DNA of 64,000 bases, taken from the NCBI RefSeq assembly GCF_001636405.1, contig NZ_KV440950.1:2379712-2443711 (forward strand), given 5' to 3'. Each line of letters begins with the position of its first letter. Positions within the stretch are counted from its first letter, which is position 1. Source of the stretch: Peribacillus frigoritolerans (GTDB lineage Bacteria; Bacillota; Bacilli; Bacillales; DSM-1321). The translations under genes and the position numbers were made by a program. Of the stretch, positions 55,788 to 63,982 are shown one piece after another. Under the pieces are notes generated by a model. That model made no database searches. It worked only from the letters and a program-made list of their open reading frames with translations, and was not told the DNA's origin.

Positions 55788-57230
55788 ATGCGTTACTTAA
55801 ATTATATTAATGGAAAATGGAAAGAACCCACTACAGGAGAGTATAGAGAAAATCTTAGTCCCCATGATGGTGAAAATTTAGGAGAATTTCCATCAAGTGC
55901 TGCGGCTGATTTACATGATGCAGTGGCAGCCGCAAAAAATTCATTTCCTGACTGGAAAAAGTTGTCGTTTCAGCAACGGGCTTCATATTTGCAAAAAGCA
56001 GCTGATATTTTGAAAAAGAACATGCAGGAAGTAGGTCAAGATTTGATAAAGGAAGAAGGGAAAACATTCTTGGAAGGGATGGGGGAAGCCAATCGGGCTG
56101 CCAGCATACTTGAATATTATGCTGCTGAGGCTCGGCAGCCACTCGGGGAAGTAATTCCTTCAGCCAATGCCAATACATTTTTATACACTACCCGTACCCC
56201 GCTCGGTCCGGTGGGGTTGATTACACCATGGAACTTTCCTATCGCCATCCCTGTATGGAAATTGGCTCCGGCCTTGATATACGGGAATACAGTCGTGATT
56301 AAACCGGCTGATCTTACACCCAAGTCTGTCTATCATGTGATAAAAGCATTTGATGAAGCGGGTCTTCCGCCTGGTGTCATCAATTGTGTATTCGGAAGGG
56401 GTTCCGTCATTGGTGCTGCATTAGTGGAACATCCTGATGTGAAGGCTATATCTTTTACGGGCTCGAATCAAGTTGGTCAGCAAATTCAAAAACAAGCCAT
56501 TGAACATGGTAAGAAAGTGCAAGTGGAAATGGGAGGGAAAAACCCGCTCGTCGTCCTAGCTGATGCTGATCTTGAAAAAGCAGTGGAAATAGCCATTGGC
56601 GGAGCTTTTAAATCCACAGGGCAAAAGTGCACAGCCACTAGCCGGGTGATTGTGGAAGAAGGAATTTATGAAGCATTCCGGGAACGGCTTGTCGCGCGTA
56701 CGAAAGAATTAAAAGTGGGCAACCCGCTCAACGAAGAAACATATATAGGTCCGGCTGTATCTAAATCACAACGCGATGGCGTGCTTGAAATGATCGATGT
56801 TGGGAAATCAGAAGCTACACTTTTGTGCGGAGGAGAAATCCCGGCAGAAGCGGAATTGGCGAATGGTTTTTATGTCAAGCCGGCCATCTTTGAAAATGTT
56901 CCTCAACATGCCCGCATTGCGCGTGAAGAAATCTTTGGACCAGTCATTGCCCTTTTTAAGGCCGGAAATTATGAGGAAGCAGTTAAGATGGCGAATGATA
57001 CAGAGTATGGGTTGAGCGCAGCCATTTGTACGAATAATTTAACTTCGGCTCAACGGTTTATTGAAGATGTTGAAGTGGGTCTTGTTCATGTCAATTCGGA
57101 AACGGCAGGAACCGAACCGCAAATGCCATTTGGCGGATGTAAAAATTCAAGTGCGGGCAGCCGTGAACAAGGGAAGAGTGCCGTTGAATTCTATACAGAA
57201 GTCAAGACAGTCTATATGGATCGGGTATAA
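55788..57230 (+). CDS. Aldehyde dehydrogenase (semialdehyde type)
   Basis: The 480-residue NAD(P)-dependent ALDH has N149 in PWNFP, E247 in VEMGGKN and nucleophile C281 in GQKCTATSR. The GQKCTATSR context resembles 2-oxoglutarate-semialdehyde and succinate-semialdehyde dehydrogenases. Expected to oxidise the aldehyde made by the ThDP enzyme or the Rieske oxygenase. ACGGAGGAA precedes the ATG; 115 bp separate it from the permease, with no visible promoter. Confidence 0.9.
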   Translation: MRYLNYINGKWKEPTTGEYRENLSPHDGENLGEFPSSAAADLHDAVAAAKNSFPDWKKLSFQQRASYLQKAADILKKNMQEVGQDLIKEEGKTFLEGMGEANRAASILEYYAAEARQPLGEVIPSANANTFLYTTRTPLGPVGLITPWNFPIAIPVWKLAPALIYGNTVVIKPADLTPKSVYHVIKAFDEAGLPPGVINCVFGRGSVIGAALVEHPDVKAISFTGSNQVGQQIQKQAIEHGKKVQVEMGGKNPLVVLADADLEKAVEIAIGGAFKSTGQKCTATSRVIVEEGIYEAFRERLVARTKELKVGNPLNEETYIGPAVSKSQRDGVLEMIDVGKSEATLLCGGEIPAEAELANGFYVKPAIFENVPQHARIAREEIFGPVIALFKAGNYEEAVKMANDTEYGLSAAICTNNLTSAQRFIEDVEVGLVHVNSETAGTEPQMPFGGCKNSSAGSREQGKSAVEFYTEVKTVYMDRV

Positions 57231-57293
57231 CTAAAATTAAATTAAGTGTTTTTAAACTTTTAAATTAGATCAAAAACAGGAGGGGATTTCAAA

Positions 57294-58325
57294 ATGTCCA
57301 CGAAAGAAAATGTACAGTTCAGCCCAACTCTGCCTTATTCACGGTATGTCGATCCAGAGGTATTCAATGAAGAAAGCAAAAAGATCTTCAGAAAGAGTTG
57401 GATATTGGCGGGGCATGCAAGCCAAGTGGAAAAGGTAGGCGATTTCATGACATTGGATATCGCCGGAGAGCCTATTATCGTTTCACATGGTACCGATGGT
57501 GAACTGCGTGCCTTCTACAATATTTGCCCTCATCGCGGAATGAAAGTAGAAAACGCCGATAAAGGAAATAAGAAAATTTTACAATGCGGATACCATGGAT
57601 GGACGTTCAAATTAGACGGAAGTGTAAATAGAGCCCCTAATTTTAAAACAAATGAATTGGGAATACACAGCTGTATGAAATCCATTCGCTTAGAAGTTCA
57701 GAATGCCATGATTTTTGTCAATCTTGACAAAAATGCACCTTCTATGGCAGAAGCATATCAGGAATTTTTAGAGGAAATGAAAGAGTATCCATTCTTTGAT
57801 TCACTGAAATTAGTTAGGGAAACCCGCCGTGAAGTAAAAGCTAATTGGAAGGCCGTTGTTGACAATTACCTTGAATGTGATCATTGTTCCATTGCTCATC
57901 CTGGTTTTGCAAAATCCTTTGATTTAGCAAACTTTTGCACAACGACACATGACAAATTCACCTATCAATATATGACAGCAAGCAAGAATGGCGAAGGGGA
58001 ACAAGCGCGTTTTTATTGGGTTTGGCCGAATATGATGATTAACGTTTATCCAGGAGACGGAAACGTGAATACCATTCAAGTAATTCCCGTTGATGCTGTG
58101 ACGTCGTTAGGTATTTATCGGGATTATTCCTTAGATGAAAAAACAACCATAGAAAAAGAAGAATATTTTAAATTTGTTGATCAAGTACGGCAGGAAGATT
58201 TTGATCTAGTGGAAAAACTTCAAAAAGGATTAAGTTCCGAGGCATTTACAAATGGGATTTTTTCTCCAACAGAACATGCTGCAGTCTATTTTCATGAACT
58301 CATTGAAAATAAGCTCCAGAACTAA
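57294..58325 (+). CDS. Rieske non-heme iron oxygenase of the quaternary-amine type
   Basis: The 343-residue oxygenase alpha subunit has Rieske [2Fe-2S] ligands C78-X-H80 and C98-X2-H101, mononuclear iron ligands H197, H202 and D302 (QEDFDL), and the bridging residue E194 in NYLECDHC. Glutamate rather than aspartate at the bridge is a hallmark of the CntA/GbcA group, which cleaves trimethylamine from carnitine or demethylates glycine betaine. The group needs a flavin/[2Fe-2S] reductase, but none is encoded nearby. AGGAGGGG precedes the ATG. Last gene of the island. Confidence 0.9.
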   Translation: MSTKENVQFSPTLPYSRYVDPEVFNEESKKIFRKSWILAGHASQVEKVGDFMTLDIAGEPIIVSHGTDGELRAFYNICPHRGMKVENADKGNKKILQCGYHGWTFKLDGSVNRAPNFKTNELGIHSCMKSIRLEVQNAMIFVNLDKNAPSMAEAYQEFLEEMKEYPFFDSLKLVRETRREVKANWKAVVDNYLECDHCSIAHPGFAKSFDLANFCTTTHDKFTYQYMTASKNGEGEQARFYWVWPNMMINVYPGDGNVNTIQVIPVDAVTSLGIYRDYSLDEKTTIEKEEYFKFVDQVRQEDFDLVEKLQKGLSSEAFTNGIFSPTEHAAVYFHELIENKLQN

Positions 58326-58397
58326 CCACTGAGCTCGCTATTGGAATGCACTAAAAAAGGAACGTTCATGGAGAATTTGTAAATAAAAAAACCTAAG

Positions 58398-58455
58398 CAA
58401 CCAACCAGTGTGTTTCGGCAGTTTACCGGAGCATACTGGTTGAGTTGTTTTTTTT
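58398..58455 (+). terminator. Terminator ending the catabolic operon
   Basis: CAACCAACCAGT pairs with ACTGGTTGAGTTG (one bulge) around a loop of about 25 bases with inner CGG/CCG pairs, followed by T9. Confidence 0.75.
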
Positions 58456-58506
58456 GTGCTGCCTTTTTTACCTTATTTGTTATGAAATTTGCGAACTTCC
58501 TTTTAT

Positions 58507-58953
58507 TTATTCGGAGTGGGAGGATTTGTTCTTCCATTGTTGTTCTTCAGCAAGAAACTCAAAAAAAACATTCATGGCAGTAAGCGGTTGCTCATTTACT
58601 CGTTTAAAGTAGTTGTTTTTTCGGGCATCTGTTAAATAGTTGCTTTTTTTGATTCTCTCCAACATATATTTTTGACTCATTTTCACTATTTCTCTTTGGT
58701 TGTGTTTGTTTTCTTTTAATAAGGCAAATCCTATAGCTCCCACCAATGCATAGATTCCAAGTGCGATTTTCGAGATGGGTAAAGAGTCGTTCTTAAATAA
58801 AAGAAAAAAAAGATTAATGATGGAAAAGCCTATCATTACCGTTGAAAAAAAACCGTATTTCATATTTTTCTTCAACAAGGGGGACAACTTTAATTGAAGT
58901 TGTTCGATTTCGTTTTGCATGAAACTGGGTATATTATTTATTTTGATATTCAT
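58507..58953 (-). CDS. YwnF-like membrane protein (DUF5392)
   Basis: The 148-residue protein has two central helices (GFFSTVMIGFSIINLFFLLF and IALGIYALVGAIGFALL) flanked by polar helices, matching the DUF5392/YwnF pattern. Its function is unknown. The frame extends 18 codons upstream, but AAGGAGG is seven bases before the ATG at 58953. Confidence 0.75.
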   Translation of the reverse strand: MNIKINNIPSFMQNEIEQLQLKLSPLLKKNMKYGFFSTVMIGFSIINLFFLLFKNDSLPISKIALGIYALVGAIGFALLKENKHNQREIVKMSQKYMLERIKKSNYLTDARKNNYFKRVNEQPLTAMNVFFEFLAEEQQWKNKSSHSE

Positions 58954-59437
58954 TGTTTCCTCCTTATTATCTTGCAACAATAAATAAATGGCACTGTAAA
59001 ATCGCACTTATTAATGAAATAGGTAAAGGAACCTATATATATCTTATCGTTTGGAAACATGTTTGTCATTTAATATACCCTTGGACCTTTTTGGGGGAAA
59101 AGTAAACGCAGTGACACATGTGGATGATCAATGGAATGCCCTGTTATATGTGTTGAAAAAAATTCTTGAAGTATAAGGAGTCGAAATAAAGATCATTTAC
59201 CTTAATAAACAAATAGTGGTATGAACGATGAATAGATTATGGTAAAATGGTCCTCAAATGGAAGTTTTATTTTTCGTTTTTTCATTATTAATAGTTATGG
59301 ATGACCTTCCCGCGCCTTTTTTTGTCATAATTACGTGACTATTGTGGTATTTAGTACTTTTAAATCGAGTTTTGAAACAAATCAATATATAATTAGAAAG
59401 CGAGATAGTAGATTCAAAGATTAAGGAGGGACATAGA
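58954..59437. other. Intergenic region without recognised gene
   Basis: This AT-rich gap lies between divergent genes. No frame with a ribosome site, hairpin with T run or copy of the dispersed repeats was found. A 78-codon minus-strand frame at 59254-59490 is antisense to the next gene's start and was not accepted. Confidence 0.4.
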
Positions 59438-59818
59438 ATGATGGAATGGGCTCTGATCATTTTGTTCGCTGCAGCAGTATTACTGTTCATTTTATCGTTT
59501 ATTAAAAAGGATTCTGTAAAAGTGGACAGTCAATTGGAACAGATTGCCAGCACTTTTGGGGATGAAATGAATGTATTACAGGAAAAAATCAGGAACATCG
59601 AGATAGATGCTGAAATTACGGTGCAAGAGGCAGGCATTTTGGCAATGTCTTCCGAAAAGCGAAACATGTTGCGTGAAGTACTCGACCTACATAAGCGAGG
59701 CTATTCATTTGAAAGCATCGCACTTAAGACAAAACAGCCGGAAGAAGAAATAGAACGGATGCTTACTCCTTACATGAAAACGACGAATGAAAGGAGAAAT
59801 GTGGCCAATGACATCTAA
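59438..59818 (+). CDS. Membrane-anchored coiled-coil protein, DUF6115-like
   Basis: The 126-residue protein has an N-terminal membrane helix (ALIILFAAAVLLFILSFI), a coiled coil (about 28-60) and a C-terminal helix-turn-helix-like segment (REVLDLHKRGYSFESIALKT then EEEIERML). This layout recalls small DUF6115/SwrB-like proteins of Bacillus. AAGGAGGG precedes the ATG. It overlaps the next gene by 11 bases, so the two are coupled. Confidence 0.65.
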   Translation: MMEWALIILFAAAVLLFILSFIKKDSVKVDSQLEQIASTFGDEMNVLQEKIRNIEIDAEITVQEAGILAMSSEKRNMLREVLDLHKRGYSFESIALKTKQPEEEIERMLTPYMKTTNERRNVANDI

Positions 59819-60278
59819 ATCAATGCGCAGCTTTGCCGGAGGCCTTGTTGTTGCCGCAGGCTTATGCGGTGCAGTGTACTTCTTTGGTCCAGGTGAAGCG
59901 ACCGGCACGTCTGAGAAACTATCAGAAGATGAAATGAAAGAGTCTCTGGCTTCAGAAGGGTATGTCATACATTCCGAAAAAGAATGGGAAGATCAGATTG
60001 CTGAAGCACAGTCAGTTAAAGATAAGGCGGAGGCGGAAAAAGAAACGATAAAAGAACCAACGGAAAAAATCATATACCGTACAGTTCTTACTGTGTCTAA
60101 AGGCTCGACAAGCATCGATGTAGGTAAAACCCTGCAAAAAGCAAAAGTCATCAAAAATGCCAATGAGTTTTCCGACGCGGTTGAAAAGAAAGGCAAGGCC
60201 AACGGATTACGACCTGGAACATATGTGGTGGATAGTGCGATGACGACGGAAAAAATAATTTCCATCATATTTAGATGA
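59808..60278 (+). CDS. Short MltG-like (YceG-like) membrane protein
   Basis: This protein of about 157 residues has an N-terminal membrane helix (FAGGLVVAAGLCGAVYFFG), an acidic helical linker and a LysM-like C-terminal region (TVSKGSTSIDVGKTLQKAKVI, then LRPGTYVVDSAMTTEKIISI) as in the N-terminal part of endolytic transglycosylase MltG. The catalytic domain of full MltG is missing, so it is probably a non-enzymatic paralogue. Starts at ATG 59808 or, with closer spacing to AAGGAG, ATG 59799. Confidence 0.7.
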   Translation: MTSKSMRSFAGGLVVAAGLCGAVYFFGPGEATGTSEKLSEDEMKESLASEGYVIHSEKEWEDQIAEAQSVKDKAEAEKETIKEPTEKIIYRTVLTVSKGSTSIDVGKTLQKAKVIKNANEFSDAVEKKGKANGLRPGTYVVDSAMTTEKIISIIFR

Positions 60279-60314
60279 ACATAAAAATGACCATCGATAA
60301 GATGGTCGTTTCAG

Positions 60315-60360
60315 ACTGTAGACAAACTCGATTTTCATCGAGTTTGTCTACAGTTTTTTT
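60315..60360 (+). terminator. Terminator after the MltG-like gene
   Basis: ACTGTAGACAAACTCGA (60315-60331) pairs perfectly over 17 bp with 60337-60353, followed by T7. Confidence 0.92.
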
Positions 60361-60376
60361 GCTTGTACAATTTTGG

Positions 60377-60494
60377 ACGTTGATTGGAACGTAGGGCACT
60401 CGTTTCCCTTGGCGGACTGGAGACGTTTGCGTCGAGAAGGCTTGACAGACAGTCGGCGGAAAGGGAGCAGGTACCTGAAATCAACTGGAACGTT
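60377..60494 (+). repeat. GC-rich dispersed repeat, copy C
   Basis: The copy begins ACGTTGATTGGAACG, contains GGAGACGTTTGCGTCGAGAA and GACAGACAGTCGGCGGAAAG, and ends GAAATCAACTGGAACGTT. The ends are an inverted pair (ACGTTGATTGG/TCAACTGGAACGT). It is closest to copy E at 60911-61027. Confidence 0.8.
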
Positions 60495-60550
60495 TTTTAA
60501 AATGGCTGTTTTCCCATACTTTGTTGCAATATACCAGGTAGTGAGTTGTG

Positions 60551-60679
60551 GTTGATTTCCCCTCCAGATGCTCGCTTTCCGCGGGGCGGGCGGTGAGCCT
60601 CTCCTCGGCGTAAACGCCTGTGGGATCTCACCTGTCCCGCTGCTCCCGCAGGAGTCTCGCACTTCCGCTCCAATCAACC
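60551..60679 (-). repeat. GC-rich dispersed repeat, copy D, inverted
   Basis: Read on the minus strand it gives GGTTGATTGGAGCGGAAGTG, GCGAGACTCCTGCGGGAGCA, GGCGTTTACGCCGAGGAGAG, GCCCGCCCCGCGGAAAGCGA and GGAAATCAACC, the fullest copy of the family here. It lies head to tail against copy C, 56 bp apart. Confidence 0.85.
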
Positions 60680-60910
60680 TTAAATAGTTTCGTATTAAAA
60701 ACTCTTTACGAAAAGAGCCTTTAAAATAAAAAGACCTATAATGGAATATGGCGGTCTCAGTTAATTCGCAAAATAGGGGTGAATGGTCTTATCCGAATCC
60801 CTTTCACGATTTTTCTGAGGGAATGGATACCATAATTTTAAAACAGACTTGGTTATACACCATGACTTTTTATTCATTTAAATAGAAAGAAACCTCATTA
60901 GATTGAAGAA

Positions 60911-61027
60911 ATTTGCGACACTCCTGCCGAATAACTGGCTAGCCGAGACCCCGGAGACGCTTGCGTCGAGGAGGCTTGGCAGACAGTCGGCGGAAAGGGA
61001 GCGGGTTTCTGAAATCAACTGGCATGC
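60911..61027 (+). repeat. GC-rich dispersed repeat, copy E
   Basis: It contains GCGACACTCCTGCCG, GAGACCCCGGAGACGCTTGC and the block CAGACAGTCGGCGGAAAGGG shared with copy C, and ends GAAATCAACTGGCATGC. Its end overlaps the 3' end of the minus-strand membrane-protein gene and supplies that gene's stop codon. Confidence 0.8.
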
Positions 61028-61596
61028 TTTTTTAACTTAATCTTTGTCCGCACTCCAGCCCACACTGCAATGATAAGTCCTCCAATCGTATCCGCGATTA
61101 AATCGATCATTGTATCTTTATTTCCCCCGCCTTGCAGTGTCATTCCGAATAATTGATCAGAACTAAATTCGTAGATCTCCCATATGACACCTCCAAGTGC
61201 CGAGAAAGAAAGGGTGAACAAAAAGACGAACCAAGGGGATATCTCTTTGCCTGCATTTCTGTATACCAATCGTTCATATAAAGCAATTCCCGTAAAAGCA
61301 AGAAGGGAACCGCTTAACAAATGCAAAAATGTGTCCCACCAACCCAGTCCATACCAACCTAAAATAGATCCTAAAAATTGTGAACCGAATAAGAAGATCA
61401 AATAGGAAATGATAATTGGCAAATTGAATTGAAGCTTGGTAAATAAGGCCAGAGAAAGGGGAATTGCCCCACATACCACACCGCCTATCGAAACCAGTGA
61501 TTTGAAAGTTTCATCGGCTGTATAGTAATAAATAGATAAAGCCCCCATGAAAAGTACATACACTAAACTTAATGAAATAACTAGCTTACGATTCAT
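61015..61596 (-). CDS. DUF2238-like (YjdF-type) membrane protein, paralogue 1
   Basis: The 193-residue protein has about six helices with conserved polar motifs WWDTFLHLLSG, GVIWEIYEFSSD and NKDTMIDLIADTIGG, as in YjdF/DUF2238 membrane proteins of unknown function. GAGGT precedes the ATG. It is 20 bp behind a paralogue sharing all three motifs. The last codons and stop lie in dispersed repeat copy E, so the C-terminus may have been altered by the repeat. Confidence 0.8.
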   Translation of the reverse strand: MNRKLVISLSLVYVLFMGALSIYYYTADETFKSLVSIGGVVCGAIPLSLALFTKLQFNLPIIISYLIFLFGSQFLGSILGWYGLGWWDTFLHLLSGSLLAFTGIALYERLVYRNAGKEISPWFVFLFTLSFSALGGVIWEIYEFSSDQLFGMTLQGGGNKDTMIDLIADTIGGLIIAVWAGVRTKIKLKKHAS

Positions 61597-61616
61597 ATGA
61601 TTACCTCAACAAATCA

Positions 61617-62183
61617 TCATAATTTTAATTTTTGTACACTAGAATAAATGGAAATGAGCAGGCCGCCGGTTAGTCCGAAAATTATATCGTACATGGTATC
61701 TTTGTTACCGCCTCGCTGCATGGTATGAGTAAAAGTGAGATCTCCGGCGAACTCATATATTTCCCAAAGAACAGTGGAAGTGACTGAAAGTGAAAGAACA
61801 AAAAGGAAAATGACCCACCTAGAAACATCTTTTCTCGCTTTTTGAGGGATGTATAGTTTATAAAGGGCAATCCCCACAAAACCCACGAAGATGCCTTTGT
61901 AGAAGTGAAGTCCAGAGTCCCACCATTTAAAATCAACATAAAAATTTGCGATGGATCCTAAAAATGTCGTACAGAAAACAAAAACATAATAGCCGATTAG
62001 GATTGGAATGTTAAAGGGATTATTTTTTACAAACAGTAATGAAATGGGCAAGGCACTTACCAATATTCCCCCAAGAGCTACCATCCATCGGGAAGAATCA
62101 TCTTTTTTGAGGTAAAAGATGAGTAAACCAGTCATGAATGCTATAAATACCAAACTAAAAATAATGATTATTTTATGTTTCAA
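61617..62183 (-). CDS. DUF2238-like (YjdF-type) membrane protein, paralogue 2
   Basis: The 188-residue paralogue of the next gene has about six helices, KWWDSGLHFYKG, TVLWEIYEFAGD and NKDTMYDIIFGLTGG. The frame extends to a GTG at 62192, which would overlap the ribosome site GAGGTGA; the TTG at 62183 is therefore chosen. The two genes are a tandem duplication and probably one transcript. Confidence 0.78.
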   Translation of the reverse strand: MKHKIIIIFSLVFIAFMTGLLIFYLKKDDSSRWMVALGGILVSALPISLLFVKNNPFNIPILIGYYVFVFCTTFLGSIANFYVDFKWWDSGLHFYKGIFVGFVGIALYKLYIPQKARKDVSRWVIFLFVLSLSVTSTVLWEIYEFAGDLTFTHTMQRGGNKDTMYDIIFGLTGGLLISIYSSVQKLKL

Positions 62184-62319
62184 TATACTCACCTCATTCG
62201 TAAATATTCATTACGATCATCCAATCGAGCCAGATTGAACCCGAAAAAAATGACTATTTGGGGTATTTTTATGACGTTCTTTTTAAACTCTCCAACTTAC
62301 TCAGTATTTGATCACATTA

Positions 62320-63432
62320 TTATTGGCTATGATTGTGCTTTTTAATGATGTTTTTTAATTTAGCCGTGATAAACAATAGTAAAGGCATGACCAGACCATA
62401 AGTTGCTGCATGGAATAACCATATATTTTTATTGTATTCCCCGGATGAAGAGACCGTCGGAAAAACAATCAATGAATAAAATACCATTATCATCCCTAAA
62501 GCTGTAGTAAACGGCCGATAATCTTTTATATTGAAAATGTTTGAAAATAGGACAACCGAAACATAAAAATACATAACCGTCCTCGTATAGGTTGTGAAAA
62601 TCCAAATAGCGGCAATTACTGCTTCGATCCGCATCAGGAAATTCCCTACATTTATTTTTTTTGCCATCGTGTAACTTGGAGCAATATTTCTCGCGGTGTT
62701 ATCGGGTCCAAGAACCAAGATATCCAGCATGATAACCAGAATTAATATGATTCCTCCGATCAAAGTGCCAATATAAAAAGCTTTTCCCCCTTTTTTTCTT
62801 TCATTGACTTTTGAAGGGAAAATCATTAAAAACATAACAGGGGAAAGCGTGAACACGCTGACATAAAAAAGTATCGCCCGTATTAAGGGTTTAGCGCCTC
62901 CTTCAAATACTGGCTGAATGTTTTGAATGTTTGCTTGAGGAATGATGGAAACCAAAAAAATAGTCAGTAATAGTAATACGGGAATGAAGAATATTTCCAA
63001 CGTGCGTGTAAAAGTTTCAAAACCAAGGTGGACTGTAAAGATCACTACTGCAGCCAACAATATATTTAAAGCTACAAGAGGAGTATCCGGCATCCAAAAA
63101 GTTTTAATGAAATTCCCCACATAATAAGTGGTCTCGGCAGCAGTTGAAAAAGACCAGAAGAAAAAGGTGAGATTGATCATCTTTCCAACTAACTTACCGA
63201 AAACCTTTTCATTTATTTGATCTAAAGCGAGATCAGGATATAAATTTCCAACCCTAATGTAAAACCATACAAAAATTAATGCGATTCCTGTTCCAAATAA
63301 TGCAGCAAGCCACGCATCCTGCTTTGCAAAACCAGCTAAAGGAGAAGGAGTATGTAAAATAACCGTTCCTACCGAATACAAGAGGATTAAAATCATCAAT
63401 TGATGTGATGAAATTTTGAAACTACCAGGCAT
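62320..63432 (-). CDS. GerAB-type spore germination permease
   Basis: The 370-residue protein of the APC-like endospore germination family (GerAB/GerBB/YndE) has ten predicted helices, beginning KISSHQLMILILLYSVGT. In receptors the B subunit binds the germinant in the spore inner membrane with A and C partners. No gerA or gerC gene is in the window, though one could lie beyond the right edge only on the other side of a divergent gene. AGGTGAAA precedes the ATG. Confidence 0.9.
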   Translation of the reverse strand: MPGSFKISSHQLMILILLYSVGTVILHTPSPLAGFAKQDAWLAALFGTGIALIFVWFYIRVGNLYPDLALDQINEKVFGKLVGKMINLTFFFWSFSTAAETTYYVGNFIKTFWMPDTPLVALNILLAAVVIFTVHLGFETFTRTLEIFFIPVLLLLTIFLVSIIPQANIQNIQPVFEGGAKPLIRAILFYVSVFTLSPVMFLMIFPSKVNERKKGGKAFYIGTLIGGIILILVIMLDILVLGPDNTARNIAPSYTMAKKINVGNFLMRIEAVIAAIWIFTTYTRTVMYFYVSVVLFSNIFNIKDYRPFTTALGMIMVFYSLIVFPTVSSSGEYNKNIWLFHAATYGLVMPLLLFITAKLKNIIKKHNHSQ

Positions 63433-63787
63433 TATTTTTCACCTATTTATTTGTTCCTTCCTTCTTAATACTCCTTATTTTTGGCTATTCTTGTTCAAGT
63501 TATTCACACGGACATCAATTGCCTATCTTCAACAATCCACCCCCGTTACATCAATAGGTCGCGAATTTTCTGCCTTTTTACTGATGTAGCTCTACTATAC
63601 AATCATAGAATTACTGTCCAAGAGAAAGTAATTTAATTCCTTAGTCCCGAACCTTAATGGTTCAGGAACCGTATATTGTTTTAACTATGGCCTAATTTTT
63701 CAGAAATTCCTCATAGTACTTGATAGGGACCTTCTTGACTTTCGTGGAAAATATTAACTGCACTGAACTTGTACATTTCCTTTGGTA
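63433..63787. other. Intergenic region between gerAB-like gene and sigma-54 promoter
   Basis: No coding frame is supported. The region should hold the forespore promoter of the germination gene and any upstream activating sites for the sigma-54 promoter at 63788. No clear copy of the AAACAAATT/AATTTGTTT element seen at 48281 was found. Confidence 0.4.
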
Positions 63788-63803
63788 TGGCACAATTCTT
63801 GCA
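63788..63803 (+). promoter_or_regulatory. Sigma-54 (SigL) -24/-12 promoter
   Basis: TGGCAC-AATTC-TTGCA is a perfect match to TGGCAC-N5-TTGCW. Transcription should begin near 63814 and read toward the right edge of the window. Confidence 0.85.
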
Positions 63804-63868
63804 AATGATTTATTGGTATATCTAATATTTGGAGAAAGGAAGAGGAACTGTTGGACATATTGAAAAAT

Positions 63869-63910
63869 ATTTAAGCTCTAGGTTATCAAGCATATTTGAT
63901 AAGCTTAAAT
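63869..63910 (+). other. Hairpin in the leader behind the second sigma-54 promoter
   Basis: ATTTAAGC...TTATCAA pairs with TTGATAA and GCTTAAAT with a one-sided bulge (TCTAGG). No T run follows, so it is not a simple terminator; it could be regulatory or an accident of coding sequence. Confidence 0.35.
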
Positions 63911-63982
63911 GTCAGAAACTTAATCCGGATTCATAAAGGGCAAGGAGAAGCGGTTAAACTTAAAATGTTAGGAGAAATTAAT

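Noticed and set aside
60348..60677. 109-codon minus-strand frame and 60-codon plus-strand frame
   Set aside because: They span repeat copies C and D and do not resemble any protein.
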